Shown: positions 1 to 12,260, counted from the first letter of the stretch. The stretch: 64,000 nucleotides of DNA from Papaver somniferum (GCF_003573695.1 NC_039359.1:189184813-189248812); one strand, 5' to 3'. Notes: a model not told the origin generated them from the sequence alone. Numbers and translations are program-made.

Positions 1-854
1 TGTAAGCATGAGACATCAAACATCTAAGCAAGCATGACCCATCAAATCATAATTCTATTTTAGTTAGTGCAAAAGTCAAATAGAAAAATAAAATAAATTT
101 ACGCATGTATGAAATTCGGATTCCTCCGTCGCCCAGTGTAGGGGTCTAGCTCATCATGTTGTATACACTCTTAAAAGATTATTTTATTGCTCGAAAATTG
201 TTTACAATTGTGAAAATAAAGAAAAATTAAACACAACTATTTTGCTCTTCCAAAACTCCCCCCTCTCCGGATGCCTGTTTGGTCCTATTAGCACCCTATT
301 TATAAACAACAACCCACTACTCAAACATCTTTTCAAAATATTCTTCCATAACTCCACCAGATCTTCTCTTTAATGAAAGATATCTCAGGAATAATTTCTT
401 TCTCCATTTATCACACATATTCCTCTATTTGCTAGAATAAAATCCTGGGGATATTATCTTTTTTTATTTATAAATAAAACCACAGATTTTATTTCTCCTT
501 TTCAATAAAAACAAACTCATCAATATATTATCTCTTTTAACTTCAAGATATGAAAACTTCTTGTATAATAGGAAAGAAGATATCTTTTCCTTAAATCTTT
601 GAGATCTCCCATAAATTATGTGAATCTGTTTCAAATGAAGAAGAAGAGTGCGCCTCTATCCATTTGTTGGGTGCCCGTATCTGAAATGATGGGTGCCTTT
701 ATCAGTTCCTCTGGTTGCCTTTAACACTTTTTCGAGCTATTTTTCCAAAAGAGCTCATTTCCTTGAAAAGACTTAAAACAAGATTATTAGTGATTAAATT
801 AGTCATAGCGAATGTAGTTATGGGTGAAAATGCGTCACACTTGCGTGCTCATCA
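1..854 (-). repeat. LTR A of array (partial)
   Basis: Most of an LTR, cut by the window start. A minus-strand TATA box (TATAAATA) lies at 297-304. Sequence variants, for example TCCGGATGCC near 265 and GGGTGCCCGTATC near 670, resemble LTR E rather than LTRs B-D. Confidence 0.85.
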
Positions 855-903
855 AATTCCCCCACACTTACATTTTTCTAGTCCTCGAGCAAAACAGAAA
901 ATT

Positions 904-1195
904 GACCCGCTACACAGCTGGTCATATAATAAGATAGAGAGAAAGAGACCCGCTACATAGCTGGTCATATATTTTTTTATATATTTATTTAGACCCGCTA
1001 CGCAACTGGTCATACAATGCAAGAAAAAATAAAAGACCCGCTACACAGCTGGTCATAACCCTAACAATCAAATTATTATTATTATTATTTTCATTTTATA
1101 TTTTTTCATTTTTTTTTTCATTTTTTTTCAGACCCGCTACACAGCTGGTCATAACATGCAAGAAAAAGGAACAGACCCGCTACACAGCTGGTCAT
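904..1195. repeat. Six dispersed 22-bp repeats, unit A
   Basis: Six copies of a motif with core GACCCGCTACACAGCTGGTC followed by AT, separated by A/T-rich spacers of unequal length. The motif is an imperfect dyad (GACC...GGTC). It lies between the ORF and the LTR, in the 3' untranslated part of the element. Confidence 0.85.
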
Positions 1196-1260
1196 GATTT
1201 GCAAGGAATTTCCTGGAAAAAAATAAAGTAAAAAGTTAACCTTTCCCCCGCACTTAAACA

Positions 1261-2106
1261 TTACATTGTCCTCAATGTAATTGAGTCATCCAACGCAAAT
1301 ATTGAGATGGGAAATGTAAAAAGTAAACCAAAATAAAAATAAAATAAAATAAATATACCTACTGGAATGTAAAGAAATGGATCCCCAAAAATTAACAGCC
1401 TGAAAATTTGGGGATCAACCCAAAATACAGTACTTACAAACGACAGCTTCACAATTATGCTATGAAAAACTGGTGACATTGAAACTGTTTGAAATAGAGG
1501 ATTACCCCCAAACCAAGTTTTTACTTCACATGGAAGTGAGTATAGAACAAAGTATGGGGATACTATTGGGACTGGGAAAATATCAATTGGTTCATGCACG
1601 ATATCAGGAATAGGCAAGTCCTTTGGGTACTTAGATGCAAAGTAATCCAACAACACTTTAGAAGCACGCAATTCTAACCCTAAATTAGGCAACTTTTGGA
1701 AGTTTAGGGGTCTATAAACAACCTCTAAGTTGGGTGAATTATCTTGTGAGATGGATTCATTTATGGAATTAGGAAAATCATCCACATAATCATCCACAGG
1801 GTCATCTATATGTTTTATTTGGAACAGAGAGTCACTACAAGATTCATCCTCATCAACATTTAATCTTTGACATTCAAGAACTCTCAATCTTTGCTCTAAA
1901 CTAGGCGGTGTGTGTTTGTAATACTTTTCATATATTGTTCAAGGTGATTCTTCACTTACCTCATCTGGAGCAGAAACTCCATACCGTTTCCTACGCTTAT
2001 ATTCAGCAAGCGTCATCTCAGATGAGGTTTCCTGATAATTTGACTTTCTAAGCTTATATTCCGCCAGCGTCATCTTAGGTGACGTCTCCTCAGAAGAGGT
2101 CATCAT
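1261..2106 (-). pseudogene. Array element ORF, unit A (acidic protein of unknown family)
   Basis: A 281-codon frame read from an ATG at 2106 to the stop at 1261, interrupted once by an in-frame TGA at 1939-1941 (codon 56). From the in-frame ATG at 1887 the remaining 208 residues are open. The N-terminus carries two copies of a MTLAEYK-type motif with basic residues. The middle is acidic (DEDESCSD, DDPVDDYVDDF), followed by a leucine-rich stretch (LPNLGLELRASKVLLDYF), a DPQIFRLL motif and a strongly hydrophobic aromatic segment close to the C-terminus that could be a membrane helix. A TTTTTTTCAG splice-acceptor-like site lies just upstream of the ATG, so a spliced leader is possible. Its C-terminal half matches the ORF of element X (37617-39289). 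I do not recognise the family. Confidence 0.7.
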
Positions 2107-2255
2107 CCTCAAAAAGTCCCTGAAAAAAAATACAAAAAGAAACGCATAAAAAGGAAAAAATAAAATCTAAAATGAAATGAAAATACTATACAAAATAAAT
2201 AAAAATAAACCTAAAAAATGAATCTAAAAACAAATCCGCGTCGACGGCGCCAAAA

Positions 2256-3371
2256 TGATGTGATTTTTGAAGTTGTTGTAGTAATAAGGATTCGAACTCT
2301 AAGACTTGTGAAGATTAAATTTAAAGATTCAATGAAAATAATAAACAAAGGCGAGAGTTACTGGGACTAGGATTCCACTGAATTCATATCATAAGGCTCA
2401 ATTATTTATTCTCAACAATTATCGCTTAATAAATAAAATAACATGGACTCTTATTTTTGCCAAAGTAGATTCTCAAAATATTAGTTATAAATTGTAAGCA
2501 TGGGACATCAAACATCTAAGCAAGCACGACCCATCAAATAAAATGATAACTAATTAATTCAAATCGTAATTCTATTTTAGTTAGTGCAAAAGTCAAATAG
2601 AAAAATAAAATAAATTTACCCATGTATGAAATTCGGATTCCTCCGCCGACCCAGTGTAGGGGTCTAGCTCATCATGTTGTAGACACTCTTAAAAGATTAT
2701 TTTATTGCTCGAAAAGTGTTTACAATGGTGAAAATGAAGAAAAATTAAACGCAACTATTTTGCTCTTTCAAAACTCCCCCCTCTCCGATGCCTGTTTGGT
2801 CCTATTAGCACCCCTATTTATACACAACAACCCATTACTCAAACATCTTTTCAAAATATTCTTCCATAACTCCACCAGATCCTCTCTTTAATGAAAGATA
2901 TCTCAGGAATAATTTCTTTCTCCATTTATCACACATCTTCCTCTATTTGCTAGAATAAAATCCTGGGAATATTATCTTTTTTTATTTATAAATAAAACCA
3001 AAGATTTTCTTGCACCTTTTCAATAAAAACAAACTCATCAATATATTATCTCTTTTAACTTCGAGATATGAAAACTTCTTGTATAATAGGAAAGAAGATA
3101 TCTTTTCCTTAAATCTTTGAGATCTCCCATAAATTATGTGAATCTGTTTCAAATGAAGAAGAAGAGGGTGCCTCTATCCATTTGTTGGGTCCCCGCGTCT
3201 GAAATGATGGGTGCATTTATCAGTTTCTTTTGTTGCCTTTAACACTTTTTCGAGCTATTTTTCCAAAAGAGCTTATTTCCTTGAAAAGACTTAAACAAGA
3301 TTATTAATGATTAAATTAGTCATAGCGAATGTAGTTATGGGTGAAAATGCGTCACACTTGCGTGCTCATCA
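2256..3371 (-). repeat. LTR B of array
   Basis: 1116 bp, bounded by TGATG/CATCA. Minus-strand TATAAATA at 2815-2822. The primer-binding-site region of the upstream unit (TGGCGCCGTCGACGCGG on the minus strand) lies immediately left, at about 2236-2252. Confidence 0.9.
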
Positions 3372-4752
3372 AATTCTCCCACACTTACATTTTGCTAGTC
3401 CTCGAGGAAAATATAAAATTGACCCGCTACACAGCTGGTCATATAATAAGATAGAGAGAAAGAGACCCGCTACATAGTTGGTCATATATTTTTTTTATAT
3501 ATATTTTTAGACCCGCTACACAGATGGTCATATAATGAAGAAAAAAAAGAAAAGACCGCACTACACAGCTAGTCATAACCCTAACAATCAAATTATTATT
3601 ATTTATTTTATTTGATTTTATATTTTTTTTTTTATTATTTTTTTAGACCCGCTACACAGCTGGTCATAACATGCAGAAAAAGGAACAGACCCGCTACACA
3701 GCTGGTCATGATTTGCAAGGAAGTTCCTAGAAAAAAAAAGTAAAAAGTTAACCTCTCCCCACACTTAAACATTACATTGTCCTCAATGTAATTGAGTCAT
3801 CCAACGCAAATATTAAGTTGGGAAATGTAAAAAGTAAACCAAATAAAAATAAAATAAAATAGATATACTTATTGGAATGTACAGAAATGGATCCCCAGAA
3901 ATTAACAGCCTGAAAATTTGGTGATCAACCCAAAATACAGTACTTACAAACGACAGCTTCACAATTATGCTATGAAAAATGGTGACATTGGAACTGTCTG
4001 AAATAGAAGATTACCCCAAACCTATTTTTACTTCACATTGAAGTGAGTATAGAAAAATATGGGGATACTATTGGGACTGGGGAAATATCAATTGGTTCAT
4101 GCACGATATCAGGAATAAGCAAGTCCTCTGGGTACTTAGATGCAAAGTAATACAACAACACTTTAGAAGCACGCAATTCTAACCCTAAATTAGGCAACTT
4201 TGGAAGTTTAGGGGTCTAGAAACAACCTCTAAGTTGGGTGAATTATCTTGTGAGATGGATCATCTATGGAATCATGCAATCATCCACACAATCATCCACA
4301 GGGTCATCTATATGTTCTGTTTTGAACAGAGAGTCACTACAAGATTCATCCTCATCAGCATATAATCTTTGACATTCAAGAACTCTCAATATTTGCTCCA
4401 AACTAGGCGGTGTGTGTTTGTAATACTTCTCATATATTGTTAAAGGTGATTCTTCACTTACCTCATGTGGAGAAGAAACTCCATACCGTTGCTATGCTTA
4501 TATTCAGCAAGCGTCATCTCAGATGAGGTTTCCTGATAATTTGACTTTCTAAGCTTATATTCCGCAAGCGTCATCTTAGGTGACGTCTCCTCGGAAGAGG
4601 TCATCATCCTCAAAAAGTCCCTGAAAACAAATACAAAAAGAAATGCATAAAAGGAAAAAATAAAATCTAAAATGGAATGAAAATACTATACAAAATAAAT
4701 AATAAACCTAAAAAATTAATCTAAAAACAAATCCGCGTCGGCCGCGCCAAAA
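3372..4752 (-). pseudogene. Internal region of unit B, reading frame destroyed by small indels
   Basis: Contains the same 22-bp repeats (3421-3709) and ORF region as the other units, but many single-base losses, mostly in homopolymers, leave no long frame. For example TTTTGGAAG is shortened near 4200 and GATTCATC becomes GATCATC near 4258. These may be assembly errors rather than real mutations. Confidence 0.75.
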
Positions 4753-5865
4753 TGATGTGATTTTGAAGTTGTTGTAGTAATAAGGATTCGAACTCTAAGA
4801 CTTGTGAAGATTAAATTTAAAGATTCAATGAAAATAATAAACAAAGGCGAGTTACTGGGACTAGGATTCCACTGAATTCATATCATAAGGCTCAATTATT
4901 TATTCTCAACAATTATCGCTTAATAAATAAAATAACATGGACTCTTATTTTTGCCAAAGTAGATTCTCAAAATATTAGTTATAAATTGTAAGCATGGGAC
5001 ATCAAACATCTAAGCAAGCACGACCCATCAAATAAAATGATAACTAATTAATTCAAATCGTAATTCTATTTTAGTTAGTGCAAAAGTCAAATAGAAAAAT
5101 AAAATAAATTTACCCATGTATGAAATTCGGATTCCTCCCCGCCGACCCAGTGTAGGGGTCTAGCTCATCATGTTGTAGACACTCTTAAAGATTATTTTAT
5201 TGCTCGAAAAGTGTTTACAATGGTGAAAATGAAGAAAAATTAAACGCAACTATTTGCTCTTTCAAAACTCCCCCCCTCTCCGATGCCTGTTTGGTCCTAT
5301 TAGCACCCCTATTTATACACAACAACCCATTACTCAAACATCTTTTCAAAATATTCTTCCATAACTCCACCAGATCCTCTCTTTAATGAAAGATATCTCA
5401 GGAATAATTTCTTCTCTCATTTATCACACATCTTCCTCTATTTGCTAGAATAAAATCCTGGGAATATTATCTTTTTTTATTTATAAATAAAACCAAAGAT
5501 TTTCTTGCACCTTTTCAATAAAAACAAACTCATCATATATTATCTCTTTTAACTTCGAGATATGAAAACTTCTTGTATAATAGGAAAGAAGATATCTTTT
5601 CCTTAAATCTTTGAGATCTCCCATAAATTATGTGAATCTGTTTCAAATGAAGAAGAAGAGGGTGCCTCTATCCATTTGTTGGGTCCCCGCGTCTGAAATG
5701 ATGGGTGCATTTATCAGTTTCTTTTGTTGCCTTTAACACTTTTTCGAGCTATTTTTCCAAAAGAGCTTATTTCCTTGAAAAGACTTAAACAAGATTATTA
5801 ATGATTAAATTAGTCATAGCGAATGTAGTTATGGGTGAAAATGCGTCACACTTGCGTGCTCATCA
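4753..5865 (-). repeat. LTR C of array
   Basis: 1113 bp with the same ends; minus TATA at 5310-5317. Its first 800 bp (plus-strand order) carry extra indels such as ATTTTTG to ATTTTG at 4759 and GAGAGTT to GAGTT near 4850; the rest matches LTR D closely. Confidence 0.9.
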
Positions 5866-5914
5866 AATTCTCCCACACTTACATTTTGCTAGTCCTCGAG
5901 GAAAATATAAAATT

Positions 5915-6213
5915 GACCCGCTACACAGCTGGTCATATAATAAGATAGAGAGAAAGAGACCCGCTACATAGTTGGTCATATATTTTTTTTATATATATTT
6001 TTAGACCCGCTACACAGATGGTCATATAATGCAAGAAAAAAAAGAAAAGACCCGCTACACAGCTAGTCATAACCCTAACAATCAAATTATTATTATTTTA
6101 TTTTATTTGATTTTATATTTTTTTATTTTTTTATTTTATTTTTTTTTAGACCCGCTACACAGCTGGTCATAACATGCAAGAAAAAGGAACAGACCCGCTA
6201 CACAGCTGGTCAT
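5915..6213. repeat. 22-bp repeats, unit C
   Basis: Six copies of the GACCCGCTACACAGCTGGTC motif in the 3' untranslated region of unit C. The third and fourth copies differ by one base each (ACAGATGG, CTAGTCAT). Confidence 0.85.
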
Positions 6214-6278
6214 GATTTGCAAGGAAGTTCCTAGAAAAAAAATAAAGTAAAAAGTTAACCTCTCCCCACACTTAAACA

Positions 6279-6916
6279 TTACATTGTCCTCAATGTAATT
6301 GAGTCATCCAACGCAAATATTAAGTTGGGAAATGTAAAAAGTAAACCAAAATAAAAATAAAATAAAATAGATATACTTATTGGAATGTACAGAAATGGAT
6401 CCCCAGAAATTAACAGCCTGAAAATTTGGTGATCAACCCAAAATACAGTACTTACAAACGACAGCTTCACAATTATGCTATGAAAAAATGGTGACATTGG
6501 AACTGTCTGAAATAGAAGATTACCCCCAAACCTATTTTTTACTTCACATTGAAGTGAGTATAGAAAAAATATGGGGATACTATTGGGACTGGGGAAATAT
6601 CAATTGGTTCATGCACGATATCAGGAATAAGCAAGTCCTCTGGGTACTTAGATGCAAAGTAATACAACAACACTTTAGAAGCACGCAATTCTAACCCTAA
6701 ATTAGGCAACTTTTGGAAGTTTAGGGGTCTAGAAACAACCTCTAAGTTGGGTGAATTATCTTGTGAGATGGATTCATCTATGGAATCATGCAAATCATCC
6801 ACACAATCATCCACAGGGTCATCTATATGTTCTGTTTTGAACAGAGAGTCACTACAAGATTCATCCTCATCAGCATATAATCTTTGACATTCAAGAACTC
6901 TCAATATTTGCTCCAA
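6279..6916 (-). pseudogene. Array element ORF, unit C (frameshifted)
   Basis: Same protein as in unit A, but a one-base deletion in the A-run at about 6562-6572 splits it into an N-terminal 125-residue frame (6539-6916) and a C-terminal 72-residue frame (6279-6497) with the DHQIFRLL motif and hydrophobic end. The codon that is a stop in unit A is open here. Upstream, a small deletion at about 7000 disrupts the link to the MTLAEYK-motif N-terminus. Confidence 0.7.
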
Positions 6917-7271
6917 ACTAGGCGGTGTGTGTTTGTAATACTTCTCATATATTGTTAAAGGTGATTCTTCACTTACCTCATGTGGAGAAGAAACTCCATA
7001 CCGTTGCTATGCTTATATTCAGCAAGCGTCATCTCAGATGAGGTTTCCTGATAATTTGACTTTCTAAGCTTATATTCCGCAAGCGTCATCTTAGGTGACG
7101 TCTCCTCGGAAGAGGTCATCATCCTCAAAAAGTCCCTGAAAACAAATACAAAAAGAAATGCATAAAAAGGAAAAAATAAAATCTAAAATGGAATGAAAAT
7201 ACTATACAAAATAAATAATAATAAACCTAAAAAATTAATCTAAAAACAAATCCGCGTCGGCCGCGCCAAAA

Positions 7272-8387
7272 TGATGTGATTTTTGAAGTTGTTGTAGTAA
7301 TAAGGATTCGAACTCTAAGACTTGTGAAGATTAAATTTAAAGATTCAATGAAAATAATAAACAAAGGCGAGAGTTACTGGGACTAGGATTCCACTGAATT
7401 CATATCATAAGGCTCAATTATTTATTCTCAACAATTATCGCTTAATAAATAAAATAACATGGACTCTTATTTTTGCCAAAGTAGATTCTCAAAATATTAG
7501 TTATAAATTGTAAGCATGGGACATCAAACATCTAAGCAAGCACGACCCATCAAATAAAATGATAACTAATTAATTCAAATCGTAATTCTATTTTAGTTAG
7601 TGCAAAAGTCAAATAGAAAAATAAAATAAATTTACCCATGTATGAAATTCGGATTCCTCCGCCGACCCAGTGTAGGGGTCTAGCTCATCATGTTGTAGAC
7701 ACTCTTAAAAGATTATTTTATTGCTCGAAAAGTGTTTACAATGGTGAAAATGAAGAAAAATTAAACGCAACTATTTTGCTCTTTCAAAACTCCCCCCTCT
7801 CCGATGCCTGTTTGGTCCTATTAGCACCCCTATTTATACACAACAACCCATTACTCAAACATCTTTTCAAAATATTCTTCCATAACTCCACCAGATCCTC
7901 TCTTTAATGAAAGATATCTCAGGAATAATTTCTTTCTCCATTTATCACACATCTTCCTCTATTTGCTAGAATAAAATCCTGGGAATATTATCTTTTTTTA
8001 TTTATAAATAAAACCAAAGATTTTCTTGCACCTTTTCAATAAAAACAAACTCATCAATATATTATCTCTTTTAACTTCGAGATATGAAAACTTCTTGTAT
8101 AATAGGAAAGAAGATATCTTTTCCTTAAATCTTTGAGATCTCCCATAAATTATGTGAATCTGTTTCAAATGAAGAAGAAGAGGGTGCCTCTATCCATTTG
8201 TTGGGTCCCCGCGTCTGAAATGATGGGTGCATTTATCAGTTTCTTTTGTTGCCTTTAACACTTTTTCGAGCTATTTTTCCAAAAGAGCTTATTTCCTTGA
8301 AAAGACTTAAACAAGATTATTAATGATTAAATTAGTCATAGCGAATGTAGTTATGGGTGAAAATGCGTCACACTTGCGTGCTCATCA
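7272..8387 (-). repeat. LTR D of array
   Basis: 1116 bp, TGATG/CATCA ends, minus TATA at 7831-7838. Nearly identical to LTR B and to the undamaged part of LTR C. Confidence 0.9.
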
Positions 8388-8436
8388 AATTCTCCCACAC
8401 TTACATTTTGCTAGTCCTCGAGGAAAATATAAAATT

Positions 8437-8735
8437 GACCCGCTACACAGCTGGTCATATAATAAGATAGAGAGAAAGAGACCCGCTACATAGTTGGTCA
8501 TATATTTTTTTTATATATATTTTTAGACCCGCTACACAGATGGTCATATAATGCAAGAAAAAAAAGAAAAGACCCGCTACACAGCTAGTCATAACCCTAA
8601 CAATCAAATTATTATTATTTTATTTTATTTGATTTTATATTTTTTTATTTTTTTATTTTATTTTTTTTTAGACCCGCTACACAGCTGGTCATAACATGCA
8701 AGAAAAAGGAACAGACCCGCTACACAGCTGGTCAT
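8437..8735. repeat. 22-bp repeats, unit D
   Basis: Six copies, matching those of unit C base for base as far as I can see. Confidence 0.85.
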
Positions 8736-8800
8736 GATTTGCAAGGAAGTTCCTAGAAAAAAAATAAAGTAAAAAGTTAACCTCTCCCCACACTTAAACA

Positions 8801-9438
8801 TTACATTGTCCTCAATGTAATTGAGTCATCCAACGCAAATATTAAGTTGGGAAATGTAAAAAGTAAACCAAAATAAAAATAAAATAAAATAGATATACTT
8901 ATTGGAATGTACAGAAATGGATCCCCAGAAATTAACAGCCTGAAAATTTGGTGATCAACCCAAAATACAGTACTTACAAACGACAGCTTCACAATTATGC
9001 TATGAAAAAATGGTGACATTGGAACTGTCTGAAATAGAAGATTACCCCCAAACCTATTTTTTACTTCACATTGAAGTGAGTATAGAAAAAATATGGGGAT
9101 ACTATTGGGACTGGGGAAATATCAATTGGTTCATGCACGATATCAGGAATAAGCAAGTCCTCTGGGTACTTAGATGCAAAGTAATACAACAACACTTTAG
9201 AAGCACGCAATTCTAACCCTAAATTAGGCAACTTTTGGAAGTTTAGGGGTCTAGAAACAACCTCTAAGTTGGGTGAATTATCTTGTGAGATGGATTCATC
9301 TATGGAATCATGCAAATCATCCACACAATCATCCACAGGGTCATCTATATGTTCTGTTTGGAACAGAGAGTCACTACAAGATTCATCCTCATCAGCATAT
9401 AATCTTTGACATTCAAGAACTCTCAATATTTGCTCCAA
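8801..9438 (-). pseudogene. Array element ORF, unit D (frameshifted)
   Basis: Same as unit C, including the same A-run deletion: N-terminal frame 9061-9438 and C-terminal frame 8801-9019. The N-terminal frame differs from unit C by one residue (SLFQTEH against SLFKTEH). The shared frameshift shows that units C and D descend from one already broken copy. Confidence 0.7.
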
Positions 9439-9793
9439 ACTAGGCGGTGTGTGTTTGTAATACTTCTCATATATTGTTAAAGGTGATTCTTCACTTACCT
9501 CATGTGGAGAAGAAACTCCATACCGTTGCTATGCTTATATTCAGCAAGCGTCATCTCAGATGAGGTTTCCTGATAATTTGACTTTCTAAGCTTATATTCC
9601 GCAAGCGTCATCTTAGGTGACGTCTCCTCGGAAGAGGTCATCATCCTCAAAAAGTCCCTGAAAACAAATACAAAAAGAAATGCATAAAAAGGAAAAAATA
9701 AAATCTAAAATGGAATGAAAATACTATACAAAATAAATAATAATAAACCTAAAAAATTAATCTAAAAACAAATCCGCGTCGGCCGCGCCAAAA

Positions 9794-10910
9794 TGATGTG
9801 ATTTTTGAAGTTGTTGTAGTAATAAGGATTCGAAATCTAAGACTTGTGAAGATTAAATTTAAAGATTTAACGAAAATAATAAACAAAGGCGAGAGTTACT
9901 GGGACTAGGATTCCACCGAATTCATATCATAAGGCTCAATTATTTATTCTCAACAGTTATCGTTTAATAAATAAAATAACATGGACTCTTATTTTTGCCA
10001 AAGTAGATTCTCAAAATATTAGTTATAAATTGTAAGCATGGGACATCAAACATCTAAGCAAGCATGACCCATCAAATAAAATGATAACTAATTAATTCAA
10101 ATCATAATTCTATTTTAGTTAGTGCAAAAATCAAATAGAAAAATAAAATAAATTTACGCATGTATGAAATTCGGATTCCTCCGTCGACCCAGTGTTGGGG
10201 TCTAGATCATCATGTTGTAGACACTCTTAAAAGATTATTTTATTGCTCGAAAAGTGTTTACAATGGTGAAAATGAAGAAAAATTAAACGCAACTATTTTT
10301 CTCTTCCAAAACTCCCCCCTCTCCGGATGCCTGTTTGGTCCTATTAGCACTCTATTTATACACAACAACCCATTACTCAAAGATCTTTTCAAAATATTCT
10401 TCCATAACTCCACCAGATCCTCTCTTTAATGAAAGATATCTCAGGAATAATTTATTTCTCCATTTATCACACATCTTCCTCTATTTGCTAGAATAAAATC
10501 CTGGGGATATTATCTTTTTTTATTTATAAATAAAACCACAGATTTTCTTTCTCCTTTTCTATAAAAACAAACTCATCAACATATTATCTGTTTTCACTTC
10601 AAGATACGAAAACTTCATGTATAATAGGCAAGAAGATATCTCTTAAATCTTTGAGATCTCCCATAAATTATGTGAATCTGTTTCAAATGAAGAAGAAGAA
10701 GAGGGTGCCTCTATCCATTTGTTGGGTGCCTGTATCTGAAATGATGGGTGCCTTTATCAGTTCCTATGGTTGCCTTTAACACTTTTTCGAGCTATTTTTT
10801 CCAAAAGAGATTATTTCCTTAAAAAGACTTAAAACAAGATTATTAGTGATTAAATTAGTCATAGCGAATGTAGTTATGGGTGAAAATGCGTCACACTTGC
10901 GTGCTCATCA
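9794..10910 (-). repeat. LTR E of array (right outer end)
   Basis: 1117 bp, TGATG/CATCA ends; minus TATA at 10353-10360. It differs from LTRs B-D at many sites and shares several of those variants with LTR A. It ends exactly at GCTCATCA, after which Tat1 gag-like sequence begins. Confidence 0.9.
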
Positions 10911-12260
10911 ACCTCGACCCGGCATCAACGAACGGGGAAATGATCAAACAAACTCAACTTCTCTCTTCTCATGAAGGAGTGATCGAGTTACTGGAAGCCT
11001 GGGTTCAAGATGGTGTAATCAAGTTGTCGTTTTTCAGGAGAGAGCCAACTGAAGAAGAAATGAAGAATCCCAGGTCGCCTTCATAGGTTCATCGATCATC
11101 CAACAAGTAACTGCAATATTTTGAAGCACATCTTCAAAGAGAAGGTTGATCCATAATAGCTTCAACTGGGGACTGAAGGAGTACACAAGAATCATCTCCC
11201 AGTCAGAACCTTTACACTCTCTGAAAAACCAGTCAAAGAAGCAGTTCAATCGTTGATCGAGCATATCTGTGAATTGCTCTATCTGCCTAAGGCACAAAGG
11301 AAATACATGTTCACAACACCGAACTACATTGTGTCAGGCATCTTTCTATCCCAGAAATACTCCTTGAACCTTCATCCACATACAAGGAGATACACGATTG
11401 GGGACTGCTAACCATAGTCCATCTCAGAGGAATTGAATTCAGAAGAATGTTGATCGATGCATTGCTATTCACATCATTCAACTGAAAACTCTCAGAGCCG
11501 CAGGCACCACTCGACAAGAAACTACTAGTAATCCCATCTCAATCAGATACCTTGAGGGAACGTTGGGAAATACTTATGGATACATCACTCTCAACATAAG
11601 TTCAACCTGGACAGAAATCAAGTTTCACATAATCAGGAAGATCCAGGATATGACATGCTCTTCATACGAGCGTGGATCCATGCTAAAAAGATGGGTACTG
11701 ACAAAGCGCCTTTGGTTGTACATCTCTCCAATGAAGAAAGTTCTGATCCAGAAGATTTGGCGGACATTCCATCATCAGAGCACTTGGAGGAATTTCGAAC
11801 TTTGACGAGGTCAAAGCAAGAACCTAAAAAATATACATAGACACTCATCAAGAGGTTCGACACTCAGGCAAGTTTCATTCCTCGCATTTCTATGTCGTTT
11901 ATTTCCTCACATGCTATCCTAGCATGGGGACTCAATTCTGCCAGCAACTCTGCTATTGCAAGATGTTATGAATGGGTAGCTTCACTACATTAATATTTTA
12001 CCAAGTGGTTGAATCTGACACCTCTCCGAATCGAGCATCACACTGAGACATTCATTACTGAGATGATTCCAAGCATGTCAAATAACACTTTGGGCGTTTC
12101 TCCATAGCCTTGAAGGAGTGTCCTTGTGTGCCACAAAATTAGAAAGCTCTGATGTTAGCACAAGTGTTGAATCCCACTACAGCAACGAAAGAAATACCGA
12201 ATAAACAGAAGATACTTGGGGCTGAGACGATCAAGCCTAAGACATTCGAAGCTTAACGGA
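10911..12260 (+). pseudogene. Tat1 gag C-terminus and protease remnant
   Basis: The first stretch (about 10965-11080) reads GVIELLEAWVQDGVIKL and REPTEEE, the counterpart of EEMIELLEFWIQDGAIKL in Tat2 gag. About 11215-11340 matches the pre-protease segment (PVKEAVQSLIEH-like). About 11430-11520 is the protease active-site region, where the aspartate motif has decayed to LIDALLF. About 11530-11830 corresponds to the protease C-terminus (WIH motif), and 11840-12150 to the unassigned segment seen in Tat2 at 51155-51540. Many stops and frameshifts are present. Integrase C-terminal sequence, if present near 12200-12260, is barely recognisable. Confidence 0.65.

Larger units (their letters stand above)
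1..10910 (-). mobile_element. Tandem array of small LTR retrotransposon (five LTRs, four internal regions)
   Basis: Head-to-tail concatemer LTR-internal-LTR-internal and so on, all units in minus orientation and about 2.52 kb long. On the minus strand each LTR begins TGATGAGCACGCAAG and ends TCACATCA (TGATG/CATCA terminal inverted repeat). It is followed by a TGGCGCCG-type primer-binding site and one ORF, then a TTTAAGTG(T/C)GGGG purine-rich stretch after the ORF and a short-repeat region before the next LTR. No gag, protease, reverse transcriptase or integrase is visible, so the element is non-autonomous. The left end lies outside the window. The right end at 10910 abuts gag remnants of Tat1, so the array sits inside that element; the predicted duplicated target is ACCTC at 10911-10915. 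Confidence 0.9.

Noticed and set aside
2622..2891. 89-residue plus-strand ORF repeated at 7638 and 10160
   Set aside because: It lies wholly within the array LTR, antisense to its transcription, and is repeated only because the LTR is.
10880..11086. 68-residue plus-strand ORF across the array/Tat1 border
   Set aside because: It is an accidental fusion of LTR E sequence with Tat1 gag; only the gag part has homology.
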